This document shows, piece by piece, positions 32,491 through 41,226 of a DNA stretch of 64,000 nt. The stretch comes from Kribbella sp. VKM Ac-2569 (GTDB taxonomy: Bacteria > Actinomycetota > Actinomycetes > Propionibacteriales > Kribbellaceae). How positions within the stretch are numbered: position 1 is the first letter of the stretch; each line of letters opens with the position of its first letter. A program made the position numbers and the translations under genes. The DNA lies in contig NZ_SGXJ01000003.1 in assembly GCF_004216905.1 (NCBI RefSeq), positions 496,001 through 560,000 on the forward strand, in the 5' to 3' direction. The notes under the pieces were generated by a model, which was given only the letters and a program-made list of their open reading frames with translations, had not been told where the DNA came from and did no database searches.

Positions 32491-32931
32491 ATGGAGGACC
32501 TGGACCGCAAGATCGTCGGGCTGCTCGCGTCCGACGGCCGGATGAGCTTCACCGACCTGGGCAAGGCGACCGGCCTGTCCACGTCGGCCGTACACCAACG
32601 GGTGAAGCGGCTCGAGCAGCGCGGGATCATCCAGGGGTACGCCGCCACCGTCGACCACACCGCACTGGATCTGCCGCTGACCGCGCTGATCTCGATCCGG
32701 CCGATCGACCCGTCGCAGCCGGACGACTCGCCGGAGCGGCTCCGGGAGGTCCCGGAGATCGAGTCCTGCTACTCGGTTGCCGGCGACTCCAGCTACGTCC
32801 TCGTCGTCCGGGTCGCCTCACCGGCCGCGCTGGAGAACCTGCTGGCCGTGATCCGGGCGCGCGCGAACGTCTCCACGACCACGACGATCGTGCTGAGTAC
32901 GCCGTACGAACGCCGCCCGCCGGCCCTGTGA
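32491..32931 (+). CDS. Lrp/AsnC-family regulator
   Basis: A 146-residue feast/famine regulator. The winged HTH is at the N-terminus (EDLDRKIVGLLASDGRMSFTDLGKATGLSTSAVHQRVKRLEQRGII), followed by the RAM ligand-binding domain (IESCYSVAGDSSYVLVVRVAS). ATG 32491 begins exactly at the HTH; an in-frame ATG at 32458 was rejected. The stop overlaps the next GTG (GTGA), so the HAD gene is translationally coupled. Ligand unknown, probably an amino acid. Confidence 0.9.
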   Translation: MEDLDRKIVGLLASDGRMSFTDLGKATGLSTSAVHQRVKRLEQRGIIQGYAATVDHTALDLPLTALISIRPIDPSQPDDSPERLREVPEIESCYSVAGDSSYVLVVRVASPAALENLLAVIRARANVSTTTTIVLSTPYERRPPAL

Positions 32932-33497
32932 AGGTCCTGCTCAGCGACCTGTTCAGCACGCTGGTCTCGGGCGGGGACGCCGAGCGGGACGTGGTCAACG
33001 CGCGGATGGGCGCCGTGCTCGGAGTCGATGCCGTGGCGTTCCAGCGGGCGTTCGACGCGTCGTCGTACGAGCGGTTCATCGGTGCGTACGGCGATCTGCC
33101 GAGCACACTGCGGGTGATCGCCGAGCGGTGCGGTGGTACGCCGACCGACGAACAGGTGCAGGAGGCAACGGGCCTGCGCCGAGCGCTCGCCCAACGGCTG
33201 CTCGGCCGGGTGCCTGTGGCGACACTGGAGACGCTGGCCGCGTTCAAGGCGGCGGGCTGGCGGATCGGGCTGGTCAGCAACATCACCGCCGAAACCCAGG
33301 TCCAGTGGTCGACCAGCCCGCTCGCTCAGTACTTCGACGCGACCGCCTTCTCGGCGGAGGTCGGCGCCGCCGCAGCCTCCCTCGGCATGCGCACGATCCG
33401 CACGCTCGAACACGCCAACAGCGACCCAACCTGGCAAGGCCCGACCATCAAGACTTTCGCGGAACTGAGAGCCGCAACCGGCGCCGAGCATCTTTGA
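32928..33497 (+). CDS. HAD-superfamily hydrolase lacking motifs III and IV
   Basis: Motif I is present with nucleophile D7 in LLSDLFSTLVS, and motif II is LVSNITAE. After FSAEVG (to residue 146) the sequence jumps directly to AAAASLGMRTIRT. Members of this family normally have about 25-35 residues there, including the motif III lysine (RKPDPxIF) and the motif IV acidic residues (VGDGxxxDL). The frame is intact, so this looks like an in-frame deletion giving a 189-residue, probably inactive or altered protein. Its stop codon lies inside a large inverted repeat. Confidence 0.7.
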   Translation: MKVLLSDLFSTLVSGGDAERDVVNARMGAVLGVDAVAFQRAFDASSYERFIGAYGDLPSTLRVIAERCGGTPTDEQVQEATGLRRALAQRLLGRVPVATLETLAAFKAAGWRIGLVSNITAETQVQWSTSPLAQYFDATAFSAEVGAAAASLGMRTIRTLEHANSDPTWQGPTIKTFAELRAATGAEHL

Positions 33498-33551
33498 GAA
33501 GCCACCAACCAAAAATCGCCCGCGAAAACGGTCGGTGGCTTCTCAAAGATG
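33489..33551. terminator. Inverted repeat between convergent genes, likely bidirectional terminator
   Basis: CATCTTTGAGAAGCCACC (33489-33506) is perfectly complemented at 33534-33551, an 18-bp stem with a 27-nt loop rich in A. It lies between the convergent HAD and membrane-protein genes and includes the HAD stop codon. The large loop is unusual for a terminator. Confidence 0.6.
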
Positions 33552-33565
33552 ACTCGGGGAGTAGT

Positions 33566-35254
33566 TCAGTAGCCGCCGGCGTCTACGAGTTGAGAGTCGA
33601 GCGACGCGACCTGGATCTTGCCCTTCGGTGGGATCAGCAGGACCACGTCGTGAAGGGTGGTCGAGGTCAGAGCGCTTTCGTACTTCGCTGTTGCGGGGCT
33701 GAATGCGGTCATCGGTGGGGCGGCCCACGAGAAGTTGTAGTTGTTCGCGACCAGCAGCGTGTGCTCGTGGGTGAGCGTAACGAACATGATCGCCGTACCT
33801 GCCTTGGTCATGAACGTGGGCGCTCCCTGCGGGGCGGTGAACACGTCGGTGACACTGCGCACTGCCTTCGGCGTGCTGGCCTGGCCTGCCCGCGTCTTCG
33901 CAAGATCCGCGATCAGACCGGTGATGTCGGTGTTCGGCACGAAGACGGCGGCCTTGGGTGACTTGGCTCCGGCGGTCAGGTACGTCGCCAGCGCGGTCGC
34001 CGCGGCCTGCGGGGCAGCGGCGAGCTTGGTGTTGTCGGCCTTGCCCGCTGGACGCAGGCCGATGAGATCCGGCAGTTTGACGGTCGTCTTCACACCGGCG
34101 GCGAACCTGAGCATCCACGGGCTGCCCGCGGAGACGCGTTCCCACACGCCGAGGTGACGGTACGCCTTGTTGTCGGAGATACCCGACGAGCTGACGAAAC
34201 GCATCGGATAGCCGCCGAACTGCGGTGCTCCGATCACCGAGTTCGTGTAGGTGAACGCGGCGTCCGGCTTGGCCTTGGCGGCCTGATCGATGGTGTATCC
34301 GGCCTGGCTCTCCCGCACGAGGTCGCCGCCCTCGATGGTCGCGATGAGATTCCTGTTGCGGGTGCTGTTCGCCTTGTTGTTCACCACGTTGTAGTGCTTG
34401 ATCACTGCGACCGCGGCTGCGTCGCCGATTGCCGGGCGGGTCAGCGCCTTGACGGTATCCGGCTGTGGGATCGCCGTGCACCCGGTCACTAGTCCGAAGG
34501 CCAGTCCGACCGTCAGAACCCGCCGTACGGCGCCACCGCCCGTCTGCGCACCGGACTGCTGCGGCGGCCCCGGCTGATGCTGGGAAGGTGCGGGCGTGCC
34601 GTCCGGCGGGAAGTAGCTGGTGTTCTGGGGTGGCTCGAGCCTGGAGCGGCGGCGGAAGAGGACAAGGAGGATGCCGACGGCAAGGAGGATGATGCCTGCG
34701 GCAAGGATCACGAGGGACATGATGAACGCCTTCGGGATCTCGATGCCCAGGTCGACCTGTACGTCGGGAGCCGTCTTCCCGTCGGCGCTCATGATGACGA
34801 CGTCGTACGGGCCGTCCTCGATCGGCCACGCGATCGACTGCGTACCGGTGCCGTTCGCCTTGGCGACCCACCAGTCGAGCGTGTCCGGCGCGGCGAGCGG
34901 ACCCGCCGTACCCTTCTGGTCCTGCGTCGACAGCGCGATCGGATACTGCACCTGCACGAGCTTCGTGTGCGCGATGTCCTTCAGATAACTGCTGACGTCG
35001 AAGTCCCGAGCCACACCGACGAACACCGGCTGATTCTTCGTCGACCGTACGTCGACGTGCAGCACCGGACCATGCCGGTTCAGCAGATCCGGCGTACTCG
35101 CGATCGCCAGGCCCTTACTGGAGAGCTGCTGCTCACCGGATTGGACCGTATTGTCCGGCCCGATCAACCAGAACGCCGCGGCCACACCGACGACCGCGAC
35201 GATCAACCCGATCAAGGCCAGCAGTACGCCGAATATCCTGCGGATCACCCGCAC
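33566..35254 (-). CDS. Unknown membrane protein fused to a lipoprotein-like domain
   Basis: Not recognised. The N-terminal half has a signal-anchor (IFGVLLALIGLIVAVVGVAAAFWLIG), an extracytoplasmic domain of about 170 residues, a second helix (AFIMSLVILAAGIILLAVGILLVLF) and a Pro/Gln-rich linker. The sequence then contains what looks like a complete lipoprotein signal peptide in mid-protein (VRRVLTVGLAFGLVTGC), followed by a ~290-residue secreted domain. No in-frame start codon is evident at that point, so the frame encodes one polypeptide of about 562 residues, either a real fusion or two ancestral genes joined. GTG 35254 is preceded by GGGAG. Confidence 0.65.
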   Translation of the reverse strand: MRVIRRIFGVLLALIGLIVAVVGVAAAFWLIGPDNTVQSGEQQLSSKGLAIASTPDLLNRHGPVLHVDVRSTKNQPVFVGVARDFDVSSYLKDIAHTKLVQVQYPIALSTQDQKGTAGPLAAPDTLDWWVAKANGTGTQSIAWPIEDGPYDVVIMSADGKTAPDVQVDLGIEIPKAFIMSLVILAAGIILLAVGILLVLFRRRSRLEPPQNTSYFPPDGTPAPSQHQPGPPQQSGAQTGGGAVRRVLTVGLAFGLVTGCTAIPQPDTVKALTRPAIGDAAAVAVIKHYNVVNNKANSTRNRNLIATIEGGDLVRESQAGYTIDQAAKAKPDAAFTYTNSVIGAPQFGGYPMRFVSSSGISDNKAYRHLGVWERVSAGSPWMLRFAAGVKTTVKLPDLIGLRPAGKADNTKLAAAPQAAATALATYLTAGAKSPKAAVFVPNTDITGLIADLAKTRAGQASTPKAVRSVTDVFTAPQGAPTFMTKAGTAIMFVTLTHEHTLLVANNYNFSWAAPPMTAFSPATAKYESALTSTTLHDVVLLIPPKGKIQVASLDSQLVDAGGY

Positions 35255-35364
35255 AAGAACTCCCGAGATCGCGGCATGCCCCAGACAAACCGCCCGACAA
35301 CCGAAGCGTGATGCTAACCCCACCCCCGCTCACCGAACGCCCCCGGCCCCACCGGAAGTTGCAA

Positions 35365-35403
35365 GCCTTCGGTGCCATCCCCTGCATAGGTGGCACCGAA
35401 GGC
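35365..35403 (-). terminator. Terminator downstream of kamA
   Basis: GCCTTCGGTGCCA pairs perfectly (13 bp) with its complement around a 13-nt loop, beginning 11 bp after the kamA stop on the minus strand. No T-run. Confidence 0.75.
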
Positions 35404-35413
35404 GGATTGGGGG

Positions 35414-36880
35414 TTAGTTGATGTCGAGGAGCTTCTGGGCCTCGGCGGCGGTGCGGGAGGCGGCGGCGCGGGCTTCGGCCTCGGCGAGGTGGTTGCCGGC
35501 GTGCTGGGACCACCAGTTCTGGCCCTCGACAGGCAGTGTGTCGATCGGGTCGTAGTACTCGTACGTCCGGTTCAGCGCCTCAGGGTCCTGCTGTTCGATG
35601 CCGGTGCGGTAATTCTTCTTCCAGTACGAGATGCCGCGGACCTCGTCGTACTCCGACAGCTGGTGCACCCAGCGCTTTCCGACGTAGGGGACGTCGCACA
35701 CGATGCGCGGTGTTGCGAAGCCGGGGAGGTAGCCGAGGATCCCGTGCTGCAGGTGCTGCGCGTCGCGGACCGACACCCGCCAGTGCTCGGAGAACGGGAT
35801 CATGTCGCACATGTAGAAGTAGTACGGCGTGATGTTCGCGCCGTCGAGCAACGCGAAGCACAGGTCGAGCAGCTGCGGGATCGAGTCGTTGACGCCGCGC
35901 ATCAGGACGCCCTGGTTCCGCACGTCCCGCAGACCGGCCTCGAGCATCGCCTTCGACGCCTCGGCGACGAGCGGCGTCACGGACTGCGCCGCGTTCACGT
36001 GCGTGTGCATCGCCAGCATGACGCCGCGATCGCGCGCGAGCCGCGCCACCCGCTCGACCCCACTCAGGACGTCGGAGGACAGCCAGTGCTGCGGCAGGCC
36101 CATCAGTGCCTTGGTGGCCAGCCGGATGTCGCGGATGTTCTCGATCTCGAGCAGGCTGGTGAGGAACGCCTCGAGCCGCGGCCAGGGCATGTTCGCCACG
36201 TCGCCGCCGGAGACGACGACGTCCCGGACTCCCGGCGTACGGCGCAGGTAGTCGAGCATGTCGTCGAGCCGGGTCTGCGGCTTCGCGACGAACTTGAGCT
36301 TGTCGATCACCGGCGTCGAGTTCCCGACCAGGTCCATCCGGGTGCAGTGACCGCAGTACTGCGGACACGTCGGCAGGACCTCCGCGAGGACCTTGGTCGG
36401 GTAGCGGTGGGTCAACCCCTCCGTGGCCCACATTTCGTGCTCGTGCAGCGAGTCCCGGGCCGCGTGCGGGTGCGAGGGCCAGTCGGTACGGCGGTCGCTG
36501 AACACCGGCAGCATGTAGCGGCGGACCGGATCGGCGTAGAACGCCTCCGTGTAGTCGTCCGCGCCGGAAGGAACGATCGTGTTCAGCATCTGCGGCGGCA
36601 GCAGCATCGACATCGTCGCGCGCTCGGCCTGGTCCCGGGTGAGGTCGTCGTACAGCCGGTCCTCGAGCAGGTCGCCCATGACCTCGCGCAGCTGCTTCAC
36701 GTTCTTCACGCAGTGCGACCGCTGCCACTGCGCCGAGCGCCACTCCTCGGCCGTGACGTCCTTCCAGCCGGGCAGCCGGGTCCAGTCCGGTTCGACCAGC
36801 TCGGCGCGGCGGTACAGGTACGGCTGGCCATCGCGAGGCTGCTCGGAACGAGTCAGCTCCGGGGTGATCAGGTCGGTCAC
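35414..36880 (-). CDS. kamA: L-lysine 2,3-aminomutase (radical SAM, PLP)
   Basis: It converts L-lysine to L-beta-lysine, the entry step of the lysine fermentation route. The radical-SAM cluster motif CPQYCGHC gives C172, C176 and C179. The probable PLP lysine is K402 in PYVGKRW, where clostridial KamA has GGGGK. KamA-like regions surround these (VVVSGGDVANMPWPRLEAFL; MHTHVNAAQSVTPL; LRNQ-like VRNQGVLMRGVNDS). At 488 residues it is longer than clostridial KamA (about 416). GTG 36880 was chosen behind GGAGGA. It is divergent from kdd and kamDE, which supports the pathway assignment over antibiotic-type beta-lysine synthesis. Confidence 0.88.
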   Translation of the reverse strand: MTDLITPELTRSEQPRDGQPYLYRRAELVEPDWTRLPGWKDVTAEEWRSAQWQRSHCVKNVKQLREVMGDLLEDRLYDDLTRDQAERATMSMLLPPQMLNTIVPSGADDYTEAFYADPVRRYMLPVFSDRRTDWPSHPHAARDSLHEHEMWATEGLTHRYPTKVLAEVLPTCPQYCGHCTRMDLVGNSTPVIDKLKFVAKPQTRLDDMLDYLRRTPGVRDVVVSGGDVANMPWPRLEAFLTSLLEIENIRDIRLATKALMGLPQHWLSSDVLSGVERVARLARDRGVMLAMHTHVNAAQSVTPLVAEASKAMLEAGLRDVRNQGVLMRGVNDSIPQLLDLCFALLDGANITPYYFYMCDMIPFSEHWRVSVRDAQHLQHGILGYLPGFATPRIVCDVPYVGKRWVHQLSEYDEVRGISYWKKNYRTGIEQQDPEALNRTYEYYDPIDTLPVEGQNWWSQHAGNHLAEAEARAAASRTAAEAQKLLDIN

Positions 36881-37036
36881 GGGTCCTCCGCGGGGCTTCG
36901 GGTTAGTGCGGTCTGATGCGAGGATAGCGATAGACCGTCCGTCAAATCCAACACTACGCCGCAAGAATTCCCGTCACGGCACGCTATGAGTAGTATTTTG
37001 CCCGACTGCACAGCCTGACCGCACAGAGGAGGATCC
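36881..37036. promoter_or_regulatory. Divergent promoter region kamA / kdd operon
   Basis: This 156-bp region must drive kamA leftward and kdd-kal rightward. Toward kdd a possible -10 TAGTAT (36991-36996) is visible with only a weak -35. A loose dyad CGGTCT/AGACCG with a 17-nt centre lies near 36910-36940. No cobalamin riboswitch-like element was seen even though the operon encodes a B12 enzyme. Confidence 0.45.
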
Positions 37037-38080
37037 GTGTCATCGAGCCCGGTAGGACTGCACCGTGTACTCGCCCCGTCCGGCGTGTTGCCGCAGGCGG
37101 CGGAGAAACTCGACGCACGTCCCGGGATCTGGCCCGACGAGGTCCGCATCGCGGTCGAGCGGCTGAACCTGGACGCCGCGTCGTACCGCCAGCTCGCCGA
37201 AGCACACGGCGGTGACGGTACGGCGATCCGCCGCGCGGTCCTGGACATCATCGAGACCCGCGGCAAGATGCAGAACCCGGTCACCGGCTCCGGCGGCATG
37301 CTCGTCGGCGTGGTCGACGAGGCCGGACCGGACTCGCCACTCGGTCTCGCGCCTGGCGACCGAGTGGCCACGCTGGTCTCGCTCACACTGACCCCGCTGC
37401 AGATCACCGACGAACTGCGCGACTGGGACGGCAAGAGCGAGCAGGTTCCGGCGCAGGGGCACGCGATCCTGTTCGCGCGGTCGATCGTCGCGAAGCTGCC
37501 CGACGACCTCAAGCCGGAGCTGTCGCTGGCCGTGATGGACGTCTGCGGCGCCCCGGCGCTGACCGCTCGCGTGGTGCGATCGTATGTCGACAAAGGCATA
37601 AAGCCTGTCGTGTCAGTTATTGGCGGCGCAGGGAAATCCGGCTCCCTGTCATTGGCCGCCGCCCGCGCCGCTGGAGCTGCTCGCACGATCGGTGTTGTGC
37701 CGGTGGAACACGAGCAGGATCGCCTGACCGCAGCCGGCCTGGCCGATGTCGTGACGCTGGCCGATGCCCGTGATCCGGTGGCGTTGGCGAAGGCGGTCGA
37801 GGAAGCCGGGGGACCCGCGGACATCACCGTGGTGTGCGTCGACGTACCGGGCTGTGAGCACGGAGCCGTCTTGTCGACTGCGGCGGGCGGCACCGTGATC
37901 TTCTTCTCGATGGCGACCTCGTTCTCCGCGGCCGCGCTCGGCGCGGAGGGTCTCGCCGCGGACGTCACGATGCTCGTTGGCAACGGGTACGTGCCCGGGC
38001 ACGCGGACTATGCGATGGAGCTGTTGCGGACCGAGCCGGGTGTCCGTGGTCTGTTCGAGAGCAGGCTGGCGGAGGATTAG
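37037..38080 (+). CDS. kdd: L-erythro-3,5-diaminohexanoate dehydrogenase
   Basis: It oxidatively deaminates 3,5-diaminohexanoate to 5-amino-3-oxohexanoate with NAD(P). The 347-residue protein has the Kdd N-domain (HRVLAPSGVLPQAAEKLD; GRSIVAKLPDDL-like RSIVAKLPDDLKPELSL) and a Rossmann fold (VVSVIGGAGKSGSLSLAAARAAGA). The conserved MDVCGAPA segment lies before it. GTG 37037 is preceded by GAGGAGG. It is the first gene of the rightward operon and separated by 3 bp from the amidohydrolase gene. Confidence 0.88.
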   Translation: MSSSPVGLHRVLAPSGVLPQAAEKLDARPGIWPDEVRIAVERLNLDAASYRQLAEAHGGDGTAIRRAVLDIIETRGKMQNPVTGSGGMLVGVVDEAGPDSPLGLAPGDRVATLVSLTLTPLQITDELRDWDGKSEQVPAQGHAILFARSIVAKLPDDLKPELSLAVMDVCGAPALTARVVRSYVDKGIKPVVSVIGGAGKSGSLSLAAARAAGAARTIGVVPVEHEQDRLTAAGLADVVTLADARDPVALAKAVEEAGGPADITVVCVDVPGCEHGAVLSTAAGGTVIFFSMATSFSAAALGAEGLAADVTMLVGNGYVPGHADYAMELLRTEPGVRGLFESRLAED

Positions 38081-38083
38081 GCC

Positions 38084-39670
38084 GTGCGCACACTTCTGAC
38101 GAACGGTTCCGTCTACTCGCCTGCCGACCCCCACGCGACCGCGATCGCGTTCGACGACGGGGTGGTGACCTGGCTCGGTGACGACACCGGTGCGAGTTCG
38201 TACGCCGACGGCGCGGACGAGGTGATCGACCTCGACGGAAAGCTCGTGACGCCGGCCTTCGTCGACGCCCACGTCCACACGGCAGGCGCCGGTGCGATGC
38301 TGACCGGTCTTGACCTCGCCGCCACGACCTCGCTGACGGACGCTCTCGATCGCCTCGCAGCGTTCGCAGCGAACCTGCCGGAGGACGCGGTCATCGACAG
38401 TGCCGGCTGGGACGAGACCGCCTGGCCGGAGGGCCGCCCGCCGACAACGGAGGAGCTCGACCGCGCGGGCGGCGGCCGGCGCGTGTACCTGTCCCGCGTC
38501 GACGGACACTCTGGCGTCATCTCGTCGGCGCTCGTCCCGGTGGCGAGGGACCAAGAGGGGTACGACGAGACCGGCCGGGTCGAGCGTTCCGCCAATCACG
38601 CCGTACGGGATGCTCTCGGAGATCTGATCGGTCCGGATCAGCGGCGGCAGGACATCGAGGCCGCGCTGAAGGCCATGGCTGCCAAGGGAATCGGTGCGTT
38701 CCACGAGATGGCCGCGCCGCACATCGGGCCGCTGTGGGAGCTGCCGATCGTGCGCGAGGCGGCCGAGCAGCTCGGCCTGGCCGCGACGCTGTACTGGGGT
38801 GAGCCAGGCGCCTTCGAACACCTCGGCACCTACGGCCTCGCCGGTCTTGCCGGCGACCTGAACGCGGACGGCGCTCTCGGCTCGCGTACGGCGGCGCTTC
38901 GTGAGCCGTACGCCGATCGCGCCGACCACCGCGGCCACGCGTACCTGACGGCGGAGCAGATCGCCGAACACGTGATCGCCTGCACCGAGCGGAACGTGCA
39001 GGCCGGATTCCACTGCATCGGCGACCAGGCGCTCGACAACATCGCGCGCGGATTCGAGCTCGCCGCCGAGAAGGTCGGCGTGCAGGCGCTCGTCGCGGCG
39101 CGGCACCGGCTCGAGCATGTCGAAATGGTGGACGAGGCAACAATCGCAACGCTGGCGCGCTGCGGCGTGGTGGCGAGTGTGCAGCCGATGTTCGACGGCC
39201 TGTGGGGCGGTCCGGACGGCATGTACGCCGAGCGCGTCGGCGACCGCTGGCGGGGGATGAACCCGTTCGGTTCGCTGGCCCGCGCGGGCGTCGTCCTCGC
39301 GTTCGGCTCGGACGCGCCCGTGACGGAGCTCGGTGGCTGGGAGGCCGTGCGTGCGGCCGCGTTCCACCACGAGCAGTCGGAGCGGATCACGGTACGAGCA
39401 GCGTTCCAGGCGCACACGCGGGGCGGTTGGCGGGCTGCGGGGATCGATGACGCCGGTGTGCTGGCGCCCAGCACGGCCGCGACGTACGCGATCTGGCAGA
39501 GCGATGCCGACCTCGTCGTACAGACGCCGGACACGCGCGTCGCCGCGTGGTCGACGGACCCGCGGGCCGGCGTACCGGTGCTGCCGGATCTGAGCCAGGG
39601 AACACCTACCTGCCTGCGAACCGTCGTCGGTGGTCGTGTGGTCTATGAAGCCGAGGGATGGTCGCAATGA
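38084..39670 (+). CDS. YtcJ-like metal-dependent amidohydrolase
   Basis: A 528-residue amidohydrolase-superfamily enzyme. Metal ligands are seen as DAHVHT near residue 65, later histidines in GFHCIGDQALDN and RHRLEHVEMVD, and the final aspartate in LAFGSDAPV. The GDLNADGALGSRTAAL segment is diagnostic for the YtcJ/exoenzyme regulatory protein AepA group. Family members hydrolyse amides or lactams of unknown identity. It is embedded between kdd and kamD with 3-bp spacing and an ATGA overlap, so a role in lysine breakdown is likely, for example on a cyclised or acylated intermediate. Confidence 0.85.
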   Translation: MRTLLTNGSVYSPADPHATAIAFDDGVVTWLGDDTGASSYADGADEVIDLDGKLVTPAFVDAHVHTAGAGAMLTGLDLAATTSLTDALDRLAAFAANLPEDAVIDSAGWDETAWPEGRPPTTEELDRAGGGRRVYLSRVDGHSGVISSALVPVARDQEGYDETGRVERSANHAVRDALGDLIGPDQRRQDIEAALKAMAAKGIGAFHEMAAPHIGPLWELPIVREAAEQLGLAATLYWGEPGAFEHLGTYGLAGLAGDLNADGALGSRTAALREPYADRADHRGHAYLTAEQIAEHVIACTERNVQAGFHCIGDQALDNIARGFELAAEKVGVQALVAARHRLEHVEMVDEATIATLARCGVVASVQPMFDGLWGGPDGMYAERVGDRWRGMNPFGSLARAGVVLAFGSDAPVTELGGWEAVRAAAFHHEQSERITVRAAFQAHTRGGWRAAGIDDAGVLAPSTAATYAIWQSDADLVVQTPDTRVAAWSTDPRAGVPVLPDLSQGTPTCLRTVVGGRVVYEAEGWSQ

Positions 39671-41226
39671 AGAAGAAGCTGGACCTCGATGCGGTCACCG
39701 TCCGGAAGGCGCGCAGTCTCGCGCGCAAGGCCGGGAAGCCGATCGTCAACCTGGCCCGGCAGCACACCACGGTGTCGGTCGAGCGAGCGGTCCTGCGGCT
39801 CACCGGGCTGACCGGCGCCGACACCGAAGGCATCCCGTGGGTGAACCGGCTCGCGGACACCGTGCGTGCGGACGTCGGTCTCGAGCACGGTCTCGCGCTG
39901 CCTGTGTGGGACGCGCTGCTCCGCGGCGAGGCCGAGGACCTAGCCGTGCTAGCGCAGAAGGCCGCGTCCGGTTCCGTCACGTTCCGGATGCCCGAAGGAC
40001 GCGACGCCGTACGGGCTCGGTCCGCCGCACGCAAGGCCGCCACGGCCGGGATGAAGCGGATCGACGGGCGGCGGCGGGAGCGGGACCGGCTGGTCAAGCG
40101 GCACGGCGACCCGGAGCAGCGGCCGTGGATCTACCTGATCGTTGCCACCGGCGACATCTACGAGGACATCCCGCAGGCGCAGGCAGCCGCCCGCGAAGGC
40201 GCCGACATCATCGCGGTGATCCGGTCGACGGGTCAGTCGCTGCTCGACTACGTGCCGGAGGGCGCGACCCGCGAGGGGTTCGCGGGCACGTACGCGACGC
40301 AGGAGAACTTCCGCCTGATGCGGGCCGCGCTGGACGAGTCGTCGAAGGAGCTCGGCCGCTACGTGCGGCTGACGAACTACGCGTCCGGTCTGTGCATGCC
40401 GGAGATCGCGACGCTGGCGGGGCTCGAGCGGCTCGACATGATGCTGAACGACTCGATGTACGGGATCCTCTTCCGCGACATCAACCCGATCCGGACGTTC
40501 GTCGACCAGCGGTTCAGCCGGCAGATCCACGCCCGCGCCGGGATCATCATCAACACCGGCGAGGACAACTACCTGACCACCGCGGACGCGGTCGAGGCCG
40601 CGCACACAGTCACGGTGTCGCAACTGCTGAACGAGTACTTCGCCAAGGAGGCCGGCCTCGAGGACTGGCAGCTGGGGCTCGGGCATGCGTTCGAGATCAA
40701 CCCGGACATCCCGGACTCGTTCCGGCTCGAGCTCGCGCACGCGATGCTGGCGCGGCAGCTGTTCCCGAACGCGCCGCTGAAGTGGATGCCGCCGACCCGG
40801 CACATGACCGGTGACGTGTTCCGCGGGTACCTGCTGGACGGGTTCTTCAACCTGGTCGGTGCGATGACCGGGCAGGGCATCCTGCTGGTGGGCATGATGA
40901 CCGAGGCGGTCGTGACGCCGTGGATCTCGGACCGCGACCTGGCGCTGCAGAACGTCCGCTACGTGTTGGGTGCCGCGGGCAACCTTCACGAGGACTTCCG
41001 GCCGGAGCCGAACGGGTTCATCGCGTCCCGCGCCCGCCAGGTCCTCGGCGAGTCGGTGGAGCTGCTGGACCGGATCGTCGACGACGGCCTGCTGAACGCG
41101 ATCGGCGACGGGACCTTCGGCCTGATGAAGCGCCCGCAGGACGCCGGTCGTGGTCTGGACGGGGTCGCGCGCAAGTCGTCGGCGTACTACAACCCGGCGA
41201 TCGAGCTGTTGGAGGAGGGCCAGTGA
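39667..41226 (+). CDS. kamD: Lysine/beta-lysine 5,6-aminomutase, alpha subunit
   Basis: The large subunit, 519 residues, of the adenosylcobalamin- and PLP-dependent mutase that moves the terminal amino group of beta-lysine (or D-lysine) from C6 to C5. The sequence matches the KamD family along its length (LDLDAVTVRKARSLARKAGKP; DIYEDIPQAQAAAREGADIIAVIRSTGQSLLDYVP; NYASGLCMPEIA; MLNDSMYGILFRDINP). The ATG overlaps the amidohydrolase stop and its stop overlaps kamE (GTGA), which favours stoichiometric production of both subunits. Confidence 0.93.
   Translation: MKKKLDLDAVTVRKARSLARKAGKPIVNLARQHTTVSVERAVLRLTGLTGADTEGIPWVNRLADTVRADVGLEHGLALPVWDALLRGEAEDLAVLAQKAASGSVTFRMPEGRDAVRARSAARKAATAGMKRIDGRRRERDRLVKRHGDPEQRPWIYLIVATGDIYEDIPQAQAAAREGADIIAVIRSTGQSLLDYVPEGATREGFAGTYATQENFRLMRAALDESSKELGRYVRLTNYASGLCMPEIATLAGLERLDMMLNDSMYGILFRDINPIRTFVDQRFSRQIHARAGIIINTGEDNYLTTADAVEAAHTVTVSQLLNEYFAKEAGLEDWQLGLGHAFEINPDIPDSFRLELAHAMLARQLFPNAPLKWMPPTRHMTGDVFRGYLLDGFFNLVGAMTGQGILLVGMMTEAVVTPWISDRDLALQNVRYVLGAAGNLHEDFRPEPNGFIASRARQVLGESVELLDRIVDDGLLNAIGDGTFGLMKRPQDAGRGLDGVARKSSAYYNPAIELLEEGQ

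Noticed and set aside
35414..36880. KamA as part of a beta-lysine antibiotic or compatible-solute (acetyl-beta-lysine) pathway
   Set aside because: No ablB-type acetyltransferase or NRPS gene is adjacent, whereas kdd, kamDE and kal are, which points to lysine degradation.
37649..39667. 672-codon minus-strand frame opposite kdd/amidohydrolase
   Set aside because: Low-complexity Arg/His/Val composition and no domain; the plus strand encodes convincing enzymes.
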